DNA from: Brevundimonas naejangsanensis DSM 23858
Lineage (GTDB): Bacteria; Pseudomonadota; Alphaproteobacteria; Caulobacterales; Caulobacteraceae
Assembly: GCF_000421705.1 (NCBI RefSeq)
Contig: NZ_ATXN01000006.1
Span: forward strand, 124,001-188,000
Length of the DNA: 64,000 nt
Direction: 5' to 3'
Part shown: positions 11,539 through 19,810 of the stretch, in pieces
How positions within the stretch are numbered: the first letter of the stretch is position 1
Layout of the letters: the number at the start of each line of letters is the position of its first letter
The notes under the pieces: model-generated
The model's database searches: none
What the model saw: only the letters and a program-made list of their open reading frames with translations
What the model was told of the DNA's origin: nothing
Made by a program: the position numbers and the translations under genes

Positions 11539-12443
11539 GCTTGTTTCCTCTCGCTTTGTTCTTTTTGGGTGGCGGACAGCCAGGCGCGCGTCATGGCGCT
11601 GGTCCGGGTCCGCTGCAGCTTCTCGTTAAGCCAGACTGCCGCCGCGCACAGAGCGTCGACATCGACCGCCATCTGGCCGTTCAGGGCGTAGGTCACGTCC
11701 TCGGAGGCGACATTGCCCGCCGCGCCGGGCGCGAAGGGGCAGCCGCCCGTGCCGCCGATGGAGGCGTCCACCGTCACGGCGCCCGCCGCCACGGCCGCAA
11801 CGGCGTTGGCGACGCCCGTGCCGCGCGTGTCATGGAAATGCACGCGCACCGGCAGGGGCCGCACCGCCTCGACCACCGCTGCGACCAGGCGCGACACCTC
11901 GTCCGGGCGGGCCACGCCGATGGTGTCGGCCAGGGCGATCTCCAGCGGACCGAAGGCGGCCAGGCGCCGCGCCATCTCCACGACCCGCGCCGGATCGACG
12001 GCGCCCGACAGGGGGCAGCCGAAGGCGACCGAAATCGTGACCTGGGCGTCGCGCCCTGCGGCGCGCGCCTGTTCGATCACACGCCCAGCCATGGCGAGGC
12101 TCGCGTCCACGTCCAAGCCCTGATTGGCCGTCCCGAACACATCCGAGGCGGCGACCACGATCCCCAGCTCATCCACGCTCGTCGCCAGGGCGCGCCCGGC
12201 GCCGCGCTCGTTCAGCACCAGGCCGATGGTCCGCACGTCGTCGCGACGCGGCAAGGCGGCGATCACCGCCTCGGCGTCGGCCATCTGCGGCACCAGCTTG
12301 GGATTGACGAAGCTGGCGACCTCCAGCCGCCGCGCGCCCGCCGCGATGGCCTTCTCGATCAGCTGCACCTTGTCCGCCGTGGACAGGATGGTCTTTTCGT
12401 TCTGAAGGCCGTCGCGGGCCGAGACCTCGACCAGTTCGATCAT
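11535..12443 (-). CDS. Hydroxymethylglutaryl-CoA lyase (HMGL family)
   Basis: This 302-residue DRE-TIM metallolyase shows SARDGLQNE at the first strand (catalytic Arg and Asp), the metal-binding VHFHDTRGTG, and the HMGL signature GGTGGCPFAPGAAGNVASED with the mobile-loop Cys. It splits HMG-CoA, or a related 3-hydroxy-3-methyl acyl-CoA, to acetyl-CoA plus a keto acid. Together with the racemase it points to methyl-branched intermediates. It overlaps DUF6285 by 4 bp upstream and the SDR by 4 bp downstream, so translation is coupled along the operon. Confidence 0.92.
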   Translation of the reverse strand: MIELVEVSARDGLQNEKTILSTADKVQLIEKAIAAGARRLEVASFVNPKLVPQMADAEAVIAALPRRDDVRTIGLVLNERGAGRALATSVDELGIVVAASDVFGTANQGLDVDASLAMAGRVIEQARAAGRDAQVTISVAFGCPLSGAVDPARVVEMARRLAAFGPLEIALADTIGVARPDEVSRLVAAVVEAVRPLPVRVHFHDTRGTGVANAVAAVAAGAVTVDASIGGTGGCPFAPGAAGNVASEDVTYALNGQMAVDVDALCAAAVWLNEKLQRTRTSAMTRAWLSATQKEQSERKQA

Positions 12444-12808
12444 GCTCCGGTCTCCTTCGGCGCCGCCAGTTCGTGACGATAGCGCGGCTGGTCGACCGCC
12501 AGCATGTCCAGCGCCGTGCGGCGCAGATGGTCGAACACCACCGCATCGTCAGCGCTGACCGTCCCGTCACGCAGCGCCTCGGCCAAGGCGAGGTTCAACG
12601 CGGCGTAATCGCCGTCGCGGCCCAGGATGGCCTGCATCCGGGCCACGGCGGCGGCCTCGGCGGCGGGCCATTGCGTCAGTTCGCGGGTGACGATGCCCAG
12701 CGCATTGGCCGCCACCTTGCAGTGAAAGCCCTCGGCCGGAGAGGCGGCGTCGTTCAGCCAGGCGGCCGTCGCCTCCAGCAGTTCGTCCTTGCGCGGTCCT
12801 TCGATCAT
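12440..12808 (-). CDS. DUF6285 domain protein (partner of APH-type kinase)
   Basis: This is a 122-residue acidic, helical protein without a signal peptide or membrane segment. DUF6285 proteins are usually encoded beside a phosphotransferase-family gene and an acyl-CoA dehydrogenase, exactly as here. The small LvaB protein of levulinate catabolism, needed with the kinase LvaA, occupies the same position. I therefore infer a partner role for the kinase at 12805. The gene overlaps both neighbours by 4 bp. The family name is from memory of such neighbourhoods and should be checked by profile search. Confidence 0.75.
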   Translation of the reverse strand: MIEGPRKDELLEATAAWLNDAASPAEGFHCKVAANALGIVTRELTQWPAAEAAAVARMQAILGRDGDYAALNLALAEALRDGTVSADDAVVFDHLRRTALDMLAVDQPRYRHELAAPKETGA

Positions 12809-13848
12809 CGCGAGGCCTCCATCAGAGCCAGAAGGTCAACTTCGCATTCGCTGAGGCGTCGGCCGATCACCGCCCGCTCGACCGAGCGCGACGCGCCGGT
12901 GGCGAAGGTGCGGTACATCATCATCGTCACCACCGCCCATTTGAACGTGCCGACCGCCTGCCAGAAGCGCACGCGTTCGACCGACAGCGGTTCGCCCCCG
13001 GCCACACGATAGGCTTCGAGCAGGGTCTCCAGATCAGTGAAGCCGCCGACCGCGCGATGCGTCACGCCGAAGCGCCAACTGTTGACGCACAGCCAGCCCA
13101 GGTCCTCGGCCGGATCGCCCAGGTGGGCCAGCTCCCAGTCCAGAACGGCGGTCAGGCCGGTCTCGGGATCGACCATCAGATTGCCGTTGCGGAAGTCGCC
13201 GTGCACCAGACGCGGCGCGATGGGCTCGGGCAGGCGCGCCTCCATCCAGCGCAGCGCCGCCTCCATGACCGGACGCGGGCCGCTGCTCTTGCGATAGATG
13301 TCGGCGTAGCGCGCCAGAACGGCCCGCGCGTCCTGCGTCTCCAGCGGCGGCAGGGCGGACAGGTCGATGGCGTGGATGCGGGCCAGGGTCTCGCCGCACT
13401 GGCGGCCCAGGATCGCGCGGGCCGGGGCGAAGGCGGGATCGGCGGCGATGCGGCGGCCCAGGGTCTCGCCCGCCACCCGTTCGACCACATAGGCCTCGCC
13501 CAGCCCGTCGGCCTCGATGCAATCGCGCACCAGCCGGGCGACGGGCGCCCCGGCGGCCTCGGCGGCCTGCAGCAACTTCGCCTCGATAGGCAGCGGCAGG
13601 GAGGTCTCGAACACCTCGGCCTCGCGGCCCCCGCCGCGACGGCGCAGGATCAGCGGACGGCCAGCCCCCTCGCCTTCCCCCGCGCCCCGCACGTCGAAGG
13701 CCCAGGTTTCGAGGCTGGCGCCTCCGGTCAGGCGGCGCAGGCCTGTGGCGCGTTCGCCGCCAGGAGCCAGCAAGGGAGCCAGGGCGTTCAGCCGCGCCAG
13801 GACGAAATCGGTCGCGTCGGCGGCGCTGGAAGGATCGGATGCGGACAT
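12805..13848 (-). CDS. Phosphotransferase family protein (APH fold, ACAD10/LvaA-like)
   Basis: This 347-residue aminoglycoside-phosphotransferase-fold kinase has a catalytic loop HGDFRNGNLMVDPETG and a metal-binding DWELAHLGDPAEDLGWL. In this subfamily, found as the N-terminal domain of ACAD10/11 and as LvaA, the substrate is a 4-hydroxyacyl-CoA rather than an antibiotic. The phosphate is then eliminated with the help of an acyl-CoA dehydrogenase. It is first in its operon. A palindromic operator sits 32 bp upstream, shared with the divergent acyl-CoA dehydrogenase at 13956. An antibiotic-resistance role is unlikely in this context. Confidence 0.88.
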   Translation of the reverse strand: MSASDPSSAADATDFVLARLNALAPLLAPGGERATGLRRLTGGASLETWAFDVRGAGEGEGAGRPLILRRRGGGREAEVFETSLPLPIEAKLLQAAEAAGAPVARLVRDCIEADGLGEAYVVERVAGETLGRRIAADPAFAPARAILGRQCGETLARIHAIDLSALPPLETQDARAVLARYADIYRKSSGPRPVMEAALRWMEARLPEPIAPRLVHGDFRNGNLMVDPETGLTAVLDWELAHLGDPAEDLGWLCVNSWRFGVTHRAVGGFTDLETLLEAYRVAGGEPLSVERVRFWQAVGTFKWAVVTMMMYRTFATGASRSVERAVIGRRLSECEVDLLALMEASR

Positions 13849-13879
13849 GGCTCGATTGATGGCCGCACAGGCCGATCTT

Positions 13880-13896
13880 TGTCAAATAGATTGACG
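13880..13896. promoter_or_regulatory. Palindromic operator copy 4
   Basis: TGTCAA-ATAGA-TTGACG lies in the 107-bp gap between the divergent kinase operon and the acyl-CoA dehydrogenase gene. It could control both. Confidence 0.65.
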
Positions 13897-13955
13897 TTTA
13901 TTGCACACCCGGCACAGGATGCATCAAACGACCTTCCCTAGTTTGAGAGCCTCCG

Positions 13956-15107
13956 ATGAGCGTCCACCCCGGCCCCGCCGCCTACACCCAGGAAGACATC
14001 GACCTGTTCCGCGAGGGCCTTTGCAAATTCCTCGACGCTGAATGCGCGCCGGAGAAGATCGAAGCCTGGAACCGCAACAAGATCGTCGAGCGCGAGATGT
14101 GGACCAAGGGCGCCGAGTTCGGCCTGTTGGGCCTGTCGGTTCCTGAAGAATACGGCGGCATGGGCGCTGACTTCCGCCACGAGCGCGTGCTGATCGAGGA
14201 GTTCGGCGCGCGCGGCATGGAGGGCTGGGGCGTGCCGCTGCACAACATGATCGTGGCCCCCTACATCATCGCCTTCGGCACCGAGGAGCAGAAGCAGGCC
14301 TGGCTGCCCAAGGTGGTCTCGGGCGAGATCGTCCTGGCCATCGCCATGACCGAGCCGGGGACGGGATCGGACCTGCAGGGCATCCGCACCCGCGCCCGGC
14401 TTGAGGACGACGATTGGGTGCTGAACGGCCAGAAGACCTTCATCTCCAACGGCCAGACGGCGGACCTGATCCTGGTGGTGTGCCGCACCTCGGACAACGG
14501 CTCGCGCGGCATCTCACTGATCGCGGTGGAAGGCGACCGCGCCGGGTTCACCCGGGGCCGCAACCTCGACAAGATGGGCCGCGACGCGCAGGACACCTCC
14601 GAGCTGTTCTTCGAGGACGTGCGCGTCCCGGCGTCGAACCTGATCGGCGGGGCCGAGGGCAAGGGCTTCGGCCAGCTGATGGCCATGCTGCCGCAAGAGC
14701 GTCTGGGCATCGCCGCCATGGGGCTGGCCATCCTGGAGCGGGCGCTGAGGCTGACGGTCGACTACACGCGCGAGCGCCACGCCTTCGGCAAGGCGCTGAT
14801 GGAGTTCCAGAACACACAGTTCACCCTGGCCGACATCAAGGCCAAGGCGGTGATCGCCCGCAGCTTCATCGACACCTGCACCGGAAAACTGATCCGGGGC
14901 GAACTGGACGCGGCCACCGCCTCCATCGCCAAACTGTGGATCACCGAGACCGAGCTGGAGGGCGTTAACAAATGCCTGCAATTGTTCGGCGGCTATGGCT
15001 ACATGAACGAATATCCCATCGCACAGCTCTACAAGGACGCCCGAATCGACACCATTCACGGCGGCACGTCCGAGGTCATGAAGCTGCTGATCGCCCGCAC
15101 GCTCTGA
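13956..15107 (+). CDS. Acyl-CoA dehydrogenase family protein
   Basis: This 383-residue flavoprotein has the usual three-domain fold. FAD-binding signatures are AMTEPGTGSD (about residues 129-138) and VLNGQKTFISNG. The C-terminal DTIHGGTSEVMK carries the FAD-contact GGTSE. It shares a divergent promoter region with the APH-type kinase and DUF6285. In the lva pathway the same set (LvaA, LvaB, LvaC) converts 4-hydroxyacyl-CoA to the enoyl-CoA via a phospho intermediate, so this protein may be an LvaC-like phosphate-eliminating member rather than a redox dehydrogenase. A weak hairpin (15116-15145) separates it from the MarR gene downstream. Confidence 0.9.
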   Translation: MSVHPGPAAYTQEDIDLFREGLCKFLDAECAPEKIEAWNRNKIVEREMWTKGAEFGLLGLSVPEEYGGMGADFRHERVLIEEFGARGMEGWGVPLHNMIVAPYIIAFGTEEQKQAWLPKVVSGEIVLAIAMTEPGTGSDLQGIRTRARLEDDDWVLNGQKTFISNGQTADLILVVCRTSDNGSRGISLIAVEGDRAGFTRGRNLDKMGRDAQDTSELFFEDVRVPASNLIGGAEGKGFGQLMAMLPQERLGIAAMGLAILERALRLTVDYTRERHAFGKALMEFQNTQFTLADIKAKAVIARSFIDTCTGKLIRGELDAATASIAKLWITETELEGVNKCLQLFGGYGYMNEYPIAQLYKDARIDTIHGGTSEVMKLLIARTL

Positions 15108-15186
15108 ACACAGGGGCCGCCAAGCGTCAGTTTACACTTGGCGGCTCAGCCGGAGCAGCGGCATAAGTCGATCCTGGGAGAATGCG

Positions 15187-15678
15187 ATGATCTTGAACTC
15201 CGACTATCTGATCGTGCCGCTGCTGGCAGGATTCGAGTGGTTCGACGAAAGCCTGCAGATGAGCCTACGCGAGGCTGGCTGGCCGCACCTGACCCGGCCG
15301 GAGTCTATGGTGATGATGCACGTCCAGCTGAACATCGTGCGCCCGGCCGACATCGCCCGCAGCCTGCGCCTGACCCGTCAGGCGGTGCATTCGACCATCA
15401 ACTCCCTGGTCGAGCGCGGCGTCTTCGAACTGGTGGACGATCCCACCGACGGCCGCATCCGCATCGTCCAGCTGACCGCCATGGGTCGAGCCATGCGCCA
15501 GGACGCCCAGAAGATCGTCGATCAGTTGTCCGGCGAACTGGGGCGGCGCATCGGGCCCAAACAGGTCAAGGCTCTGCGCGAGGCATTCGCCTCCGACTGG
15601 GGCGCGCCCTACCTGTGCAGCCTGGGCGAACCGGGCCAGCGCGGCGCCGATTTTCTTAAGGACGCCAATAAAGATTAG
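15187..15678 (+). CDS. MarR-family transcriptional regulator (paralog of the one at 8852)
   Basis: This 163-residue winged-helix protein has DNA-binding segment ADIARSLRLTRQAVHSTINSLVERGVFELVDDPTDGRIRIV (about residues 56-95). It shares WFDE-LQ, GW and RQAV-type residues with the MarR at 8852, so the two are probably diverged duplicates that recognise related sites. The wing carries DPTDGR rather than the usual DPxDRR. Two palindrome copies (15677 and 15712) follow its stop codon, in front of the TonB receptor. It may repress that receptor or compete with the other MarR for the shared operators. Confidence 0.9.
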   Translation: MILNSDYLIVPLLAGFEWFDESLQMSLREAGWPHLTRPESMVMMHVQLNIVRPADIARSLRLTRQAVHSTINSLVERGVFELVDDPTDGRIRIVQLTAMGRAMRQDAQKIVDQLSGELGRRIGPKQVKALREAFASDWGAPYLCSLGEPGQRGADFLKDANKD

Positions 15679-15693
15679 TAAAGTAGCTTGACG
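15677..15693. promoter_or_regulatory. Palindromic operator copy 5
   Basis: AGTAAA-GTAGC-TTGACG overlaps the MarR stop codon and lies upstream of the TonB receptor. The left arm departs from GTCAA at one base, the same departure as at 23492. Confidence 0.5.
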
Positions 15694-15711
15694 ATCAACT
15701 CAGATCGAGTT

Positions 15712-15728
15712 TGTCTAATTTCTTGACA
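15712..15728. promoter_or_regulatory. Palindromic operator copy 6
   Basis: TGTCTA-ATTTC-TTGACA is 18 bp after copy 5, giving the TonB receptor promoter a double site. With flanking bases the outer arms read TTGTC and GACAA. Confidence 0.55.
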
Positions 15729-15851
15729 AGCAGCTCACCAAGAGGCCGCAGTCAGGAGGAAGGAAACCACGGTCGGATCGCGGCCGCACGCCTCCTCGTC
15801 ACAAATATCGCTCCGGCCTTTTCAGGCAGGAGCCGCATGGGGAGGAAACGC

Positions 15852-18029
15852 ATGCGCTACCGTTACGTCATGCTGCTCGCATCGAGCAGCCTCGTTCTCA
15901 GCTCGGCCGCCATGGCGCAATCCGAAGCGCCCGTGGCGCCGACGGACCAAGCCAACGCCACCACCGTCGCCGATATCCTGGTCACGGCGCGCAAGCGCAC
16001 CGAACGCCTGCAGGACGTGCCGATCTCGGTCAACGTCACCAGCGGCGAGGAACTGGCCAGCCAGGACATGCGCAACCTGGAAGCCCTGTCGGGCTCGGTG
16101 CCGAACCTGCACATCCAGGCCACGCCGGGCAACAACGCCATCTACATCCGCGGCATCGGCTCTTCGCCGGGCAACCTGGCTTTTGAGCAGTCGGTCGGCT
16201 TGTTCGTCGACGGCGCCTACGCCGGTCGCGGCCGCCAGTTCGCCGCCCCCTTTCTGGACGTGGCCAGCGTCGAAGTACTGCGCGGCGCACAAGGCGCCCT
16301 GTTCGGCAAGAACACCGCCGCCGGCGCCATCAACATCACCTCCAACGGCCCGCGCGCCGAGCGTGAGCTCGCGACTACTATCACCGGCACGGTCGACGGC
16401 GACAACGGCTTCGAGATCACCCAGATCGTCTCCGGCCCGATCACGGACAAGCTGCTGGTCCGCCTGGCTGGTAAATACAGCGACAACGAGGGCTGGCTCG
16501 AGAACACAAGCACCGGCGACCACAATCCGGGCCGCGAGGATCTGATCGGCCGCGCCGTCATCGACTATCTGGCCAGCGACACCCTCTCCTTCCGGCTGAA
16601 GCTGGAAGGAGCCCGCCAGGAGTTGACCGGCCAGCCGATGAGCACCGTCGCCCCCGGCGGCTCCAAGTCCTTCACGCGCACGACCACACAGGGCGCGCCG
16701 GACTATGACGACACCAACAGCTTCAACGGCGTGCTGACGATCAACAAGGATTTCGCCAACGGCGTGACCCTGACCTCGATCACCGCCTATTCGGCCTTCG
16801 ACTACGACAAGCAGATCGACAGCGACTTCACCACCACGCCGCTGCTGCGCACCGTCTTCCAGGAGGACTTCAAACAGATTTCGCAGGAAGTCCGCCTGAC
16901 CTCGTCCAACGAGGGGCCGCTGACCTGGATCGTGGGCGCCTATGCCCACAAGAATGAAATCGACATGTATCAGGACACCTACATCCTGACCGGTCCATTC
17001 GACGGTCTTAGCGCGCGTCAATTCAACCAGACGAATGAGAGCTATTCGATCTACGGTCAGGGGACCTACGCCTTCAACAACCAATGGAAGTTGACCGCTG
17101 GCCTGCGCCAGACCTGGGAAGACAAGTCTGCTGACCAGACCCGCTGGATATCCGGCAGCGTCCCGCCGGCATGGCTAGACACGCCCATCAGCGGCGCGCG
17201 CAGCGAAAGCCAGCTCGATCCTTCGGTTCAGGTCCAGTACGCCCTGGATCGCGACACCATGTTCTACGTCTCATACGCCAAGGGCTCCAAGGCTGGCGGC
17301 TTCGTCGGCGGCCAAGCCACCAGCACCCCGGACAACTTCGAGTTCGAAGGCGAAACCTCTCAGTCGGTCGAGATCGGCACCAAGCTGACCTTGCTGGAAG
17401 GGCGCGCGACGCTCAACCTGGCGGCCTACACCTCCAAGTTTGACGACCTGCAAGTGTCGGGTTTCAATGCCGCGACCAACGCTTTTATCACCACCAACGC
17501 CGCCAGCGCCAAAAGCCAAGGCGTTGAGATTGAAGGCAATCTGCGCATCAACTCGTCCGTGAGCCTGTCGGGCTCGCTGGCCTATAATGACGCCAAATAC
17601 GATTCCTATCCGACCGCGCCTTGCATCTATCGCAAGGGCGCCGCGCCCTCGGCTAACTGCGTCGAGGACATCGGCGGCACCCGCTTGCCGCGCGCGCCCA
17701 AATGGTCAGGCGCCTTGACGTTGAACATCGATCATCCGCTGGACAACGGGATGCGGATCCAGGCCGACGCCACAGTACGTGGCCGCAGCGGGACCTATCT
17801 GGAGGAGAACTTGAACCCCCTGTCCTATCAGGAAGGCTTCTCGAAGGCGGACCTGCGCCTGGGCCTGGTGTCGGCTGACGACCGCTGGACCCTGGCCGTC
17901 ATCGGCCGCAACCTGACCAACGAATGGACCGCGTCGCACTCGTTCGGCACGCCCTTCCTGGCCGGGTCCCAGACCTATGTGGTCGATCCCGGCAGGGTCG
18001 TCTCGATCCAGTTGGGTCTGCGCTACTAA
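15852..18029 (+). CDS. TonB-dependent outer-membrane receptor
   Basis: This is a 725-residue receptor with a signal peptide ending at AMAQ. A TonB-box/plug start ADILVTARKRTERLQDVP follows, then plug motifs IRGIG, VDGAY and EVLRGAQGALFGKNTAAGAINI, and a long beta-barrel ending in LGLRY with the terminal aromatic needed for barrel assembly. GGAGG lies 7 bp before the ATG at 15852. An ATG 15 bp upstream also has a ribosome site and is possible. Two palindromic operators precede it, so I infer it imports the substrate of the acyl-CoA island. Its ligand is unknown. A perfect 22-bp tandem duplication spans the stop codon. Confidence 0.93.
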   Translation: MRYRYVMLLASSSLVLSSAAMAQSEAPVAPTDQANATTVADILVTARKRTERLQDVPISVNVTSGEELASQDMRNLEALSGSVPNLHIQATPGNNAIYIRGIGSSPGNLAFEQSVGLFVDGAYAGRGRQFAAPFLDVASVEVLRGAQGALFGKNTAAGAINITSNGPRAERELATTITGTVDGDNGFEITQIVSGPITDKLLVRLAGKYSDNEGWLENTSTGDHNPGREDLIGRAVIDYLASDTLSFRLKLEGARQELTGQPMSTVAPGGSKSFTRTTTQGAPDYDDTNSFNGVLTINKDFANGVTLTSITAYSAFDYDKQIDSDFTTTPLLRTVFQEDFKQISQEVRLTSSNEGPLTWIVGAYAHKNEIDMYQDTYILTGPFDGLSARQFNQTNESYSIYGQGTYAFNNQWKLTAGLRQTWEDKSADQTRWISGSVPPAWLDTPISGARSESQLDPSVQVQYALDRDTMFYVSYAKGSKAGGFVGGQATSTPDNFEFEGETSQSVEIGTKLTLLEGRATLNLAAYTSKFDDLQVSGFNAATNAFITTNAASAKSQGVEIEGNLRINSSVSLSGSLAYNDAKYDSYPTAPCIYRKGAAPSANCVEDIGGTRLPRAPKWSGALTLNIDHPLDNGMRIQADATVRGRSGTYLEENLNPLSYQEGFSKADLRLGLVSADDRWTLAVIGRNLTNEWTASHSFGTPFLAGSQTYVVDPGRVVSIQLGLRY

Positions 18030-18051
18030 CCAGTTGGGTCTGCGCTACTAA
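18008..18051 (+). repeat. Perfect 22-bp tandem duplication over the receptor stop codon
   Basis: Bases 18008-18029 (the last seven codons including TAA, plus one base) are repeated exactly at 18030-18051. The second copy is in a different frame and lies after the stop, so the protein is not altered. It looks like a recent slippage or repair event. Confidence 0.95.
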
Positions 18052-18082
18052 AGAGCCGCTCTCGGAAAATTTCCGTTCGCCT

Positions 18083-18119
18083 GAGACCGGATCGTCATTA
18101 GACGCTCCGGTCTCTTTTT
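18083..18119 (+). terminator. Rho-independent terminator after TonB receptor
   Basis: GAGACCGGA (18083-18091) pairs with TCCGGTCTC (18106-18114), followed by five T. Confidence 0.85.
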
Positions 18120-18202
18120 GCCCTGACGCTGCACATGAACCCATGACGTAGAGGTTTTCTGGAGCGCGAATCTTAAACCTTAATTAAGGAGTCAGAATCG
18201 CC

Positions 18203-19546
18203 ATGAAAAGATTGATGTTGTTCCTTTTGACGCCTGCCCTGGTCCCTGCCGTGGCGGTTGCCCAGACGACCGTCCAGCTTTCGGTCCAAGCCCCGCCCGC
18301 GCATCCGGATGCCCAGGCTACCGACCCGGTCGCAATGGGCTGGATGGTTGGTGCGCCGCCCCCGCCCGAGCGCCTCATTCAGCGCGACGACATGAGCTTC
18401 ATGAAGTTCCCGCAGATTCGGTGGAGCTTCTCCCACTGGCGTGAATTTCTACCGACCGCGGAGATTTCACGCGGCGATGGCCCGGTGAGCCTTCTGCCCC
18501 AAACCCCGCGAGACGATCTGGATGATGTGACGTTCGCACCCCTCGGCAGCGACACGCCGATGACCTGGGCACAGTCGCTAAGCGCCAACTACACCGACGG
18601 CATTATGGTCATGCACCGGGGTGCCATCGTCTATGAGCGCTACTTAGGCGCGCTGAAACCTCAGGGTCAGCATATCGCCCATTCGGTAACAAAGTCGTTC
18701 GTCGGCACAGCGGCCGCCATGCTCATCGCTGAGGGACGGCTCGACCGTGACGCCAAGGTCGCGCGCTACATCCCCGAACTGGCCGACGGCGCCTTTGCCG
18801 ACGCCACCGTGGGCCAGGTGCTCGATATGACGACAGGGCTCGCCTACTCCGAGGTCTACACCGACCCCGATTCCGACGCCTTTGCGTTCATCCTCGCCGG
18901 CGGCACGATGCCCCAACCGCCTGGTTATGACGGACCGAAGACCACCTTCGACTACCTCAAGACGCTGAAGAAGGCGGGCGAGCACGGTAAGGACTTCGCC
19001 TACAAGTCAGTCAACACCGAGGTCGTGGGCTGGCTCGTGTCGCGGGTCAGCGGCCAGCCCCTTGCCCAGGTGCTCAGCGAACGATTCTGGGCGCCGATGG
19101 GGATGGAGCGTGACGCCTATATCCAGGTGGATTCCGCCGGTGTCGGCTTCGCCGCCGGCGGGCTCAATCTTCAACTGCGCGATCTCGGCCGGTTCTGCGA
19201 AATGATGCGAAACAATGGGACCTTCAACGGCCGTCAGATCGTGCCTTCCGCCGTGGTCAGGGACATCGCCGGCGGGGGCGACCAGACCGCATTCGCGAGC
19301 GCCGGCTACACGACCCTGCCGGGCTGGAGCTATCATAACCAATGGTGGATATCTCACAACGACCACGGGGCCTATATGGCCCGCGGCGTTCACGGCCAGG
19401 CCTGCTACGTCGATCCCAAGGCTGAGATGATCATCGTGCGGTTTGCGTCGTATCCTCAGGCCGGGAATGCGCTTCTCGATCCAACATCTCTGCCCGCCTA
19501 TCAGGCGATCGCCGAGCATCTGATCGCCACTGACCTGCAAGACTGA
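18203..19546 (+). CDS. Serine hydrolase, class C beta-lactamase/6-aminohexanoate-dimer hydrolase (NylB-like) family
   Basis: This 447-residue secreted protein has a signal peptide of about 20 residues. The nucleophile motif is Ser161-Val-Thr-Lys164 (HSVTKSFVG), followed by a Tyr-containing DFAYKSVNTEVVGWL segment in place of YxN and a late VHGQ replacing KTG. That pattern is typical of esterase/amidase-type members such as NylB and EstB, not of drug-inactivating beta-lactamases. AAGGAG lies upstream of the ATG. The gene is separated from the receptor by a terminator and ends at its own terminator. Its place between catabolic genes suggests it cleaves an ester or amide of the pathway substrate in the periplasm. 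Confidence 0.88.
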   Translation: MKRLMLFLLTPALVPAVAVAQTTVQLSVQAPPAHPDAQATDPVAMGWMVGAPPPPERLIQRDDMSFMKFPQIRWSFSHWREFLPTAEISRGDGPVSLLPQTPRDDLDDVTFAPLGSDTPMTWAQSLSANYTDGIMVMHRGAIVYERYLGALKPQGQHIAHSVTKSFVGTAAAMLIAEGRLDRDAKVARYIPELADGAFADATVGQVLDMTTGLAYSEVYTDPDSDAFAFILAGGTMPQPPGYDGPKTTFDYLKTLKKAGEHGKDFAYKSVNTEVVGWLVSRVSGQPLAQVLSERFWAPMGMERDAYIQVDSAGVGFAAGGLNLQLRDLGRFCEMMRNNGTFNGRQIVPSAVVRDIAGGGDQTAFASAGYTTLPGWSYHNQWWISHNDHGAYMARGVHGQACYVDPKAEMIIVRFASYPQAGNALLDPTSLPAYQAIAEHLIATDLQD

Positions 19547-19595
19547 GGGCACGCTCCCTCTTCTTTCACGTCGGGAGAAGGCTGTCGAAATTGAG

Positions 19596-19629
19596 AACGG
19601 CCGCCCTGCGAAGGGTCGGCCGTTTTTTT
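19596..19629 (+). terminator. Rho-independent terminator after the serine hydrolase
   Basis: AACGGCCG (19596-19603) pairs with CGGCCGTT (19617-19624), with a run of seven T. Confidence 0.9.
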
Positions 19630-19656
19630 GAGGCCAGAGGCTCTCTCCTCTACTCA

Positions 19657-19774
19657 CGTCATCCCCGGGCTTGGCCCGGGGATCCATAAACTCGGGCTTT
19701 CGTAGTTTTCGCGCCGCGCCTCTGAGGCCGATCGTCGGCGTTTATGGATTCTCGGGACAAGCCCGAGAATGACG
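19657..19774. repeat. REP-like inverted pair
   Basis: Two related 35-bp units (19657-19691 and 19740-19774) face each other. Each has a CCCGGGC-TTG-GCCCGGG or CTCGGGA-CAAG-CCCGAG core next to GATCCATAAAC or its complement. GTCATnCCCGGGCTTGnCCCGGG units are common extragenic palindromes in alphaproteobacteria. This one sits in the convergent gap between the serine hydrolase and the alpha/beta hydrolase. Confidence 0.8.
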
Positions 19775-19810
19775 AAACAGAGATTCTTTCCTCAGCGGCC
19801 GTTCCCCGCA

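Noticed and set aside
12805..13848. Antibiotic (aminoglycoside) kinase
   Set aside because: The APH fold is shared, but the operon with DUF6285, HMG-CoA lyase and acyl-CoA dehydrogenase fits a hydroxyacyl-CoA kinase.
15116..15145. GCCGCCAAG/CTTGGCGGC hairpin as a terminator after the acyl-CoA dehydrogenase
   Set aside because: No T run follows and the MarR gene is only about 40 bp further on, so I cannot separate a terminator from a leader hairpin.
18203..19546. Class C beta-lactamase resistance gene
   Set aside because: It has SxxK, but the YxN and KTG motifs of true beta-lactamases are replaced, as in NylB/EstB-type hydrolases.
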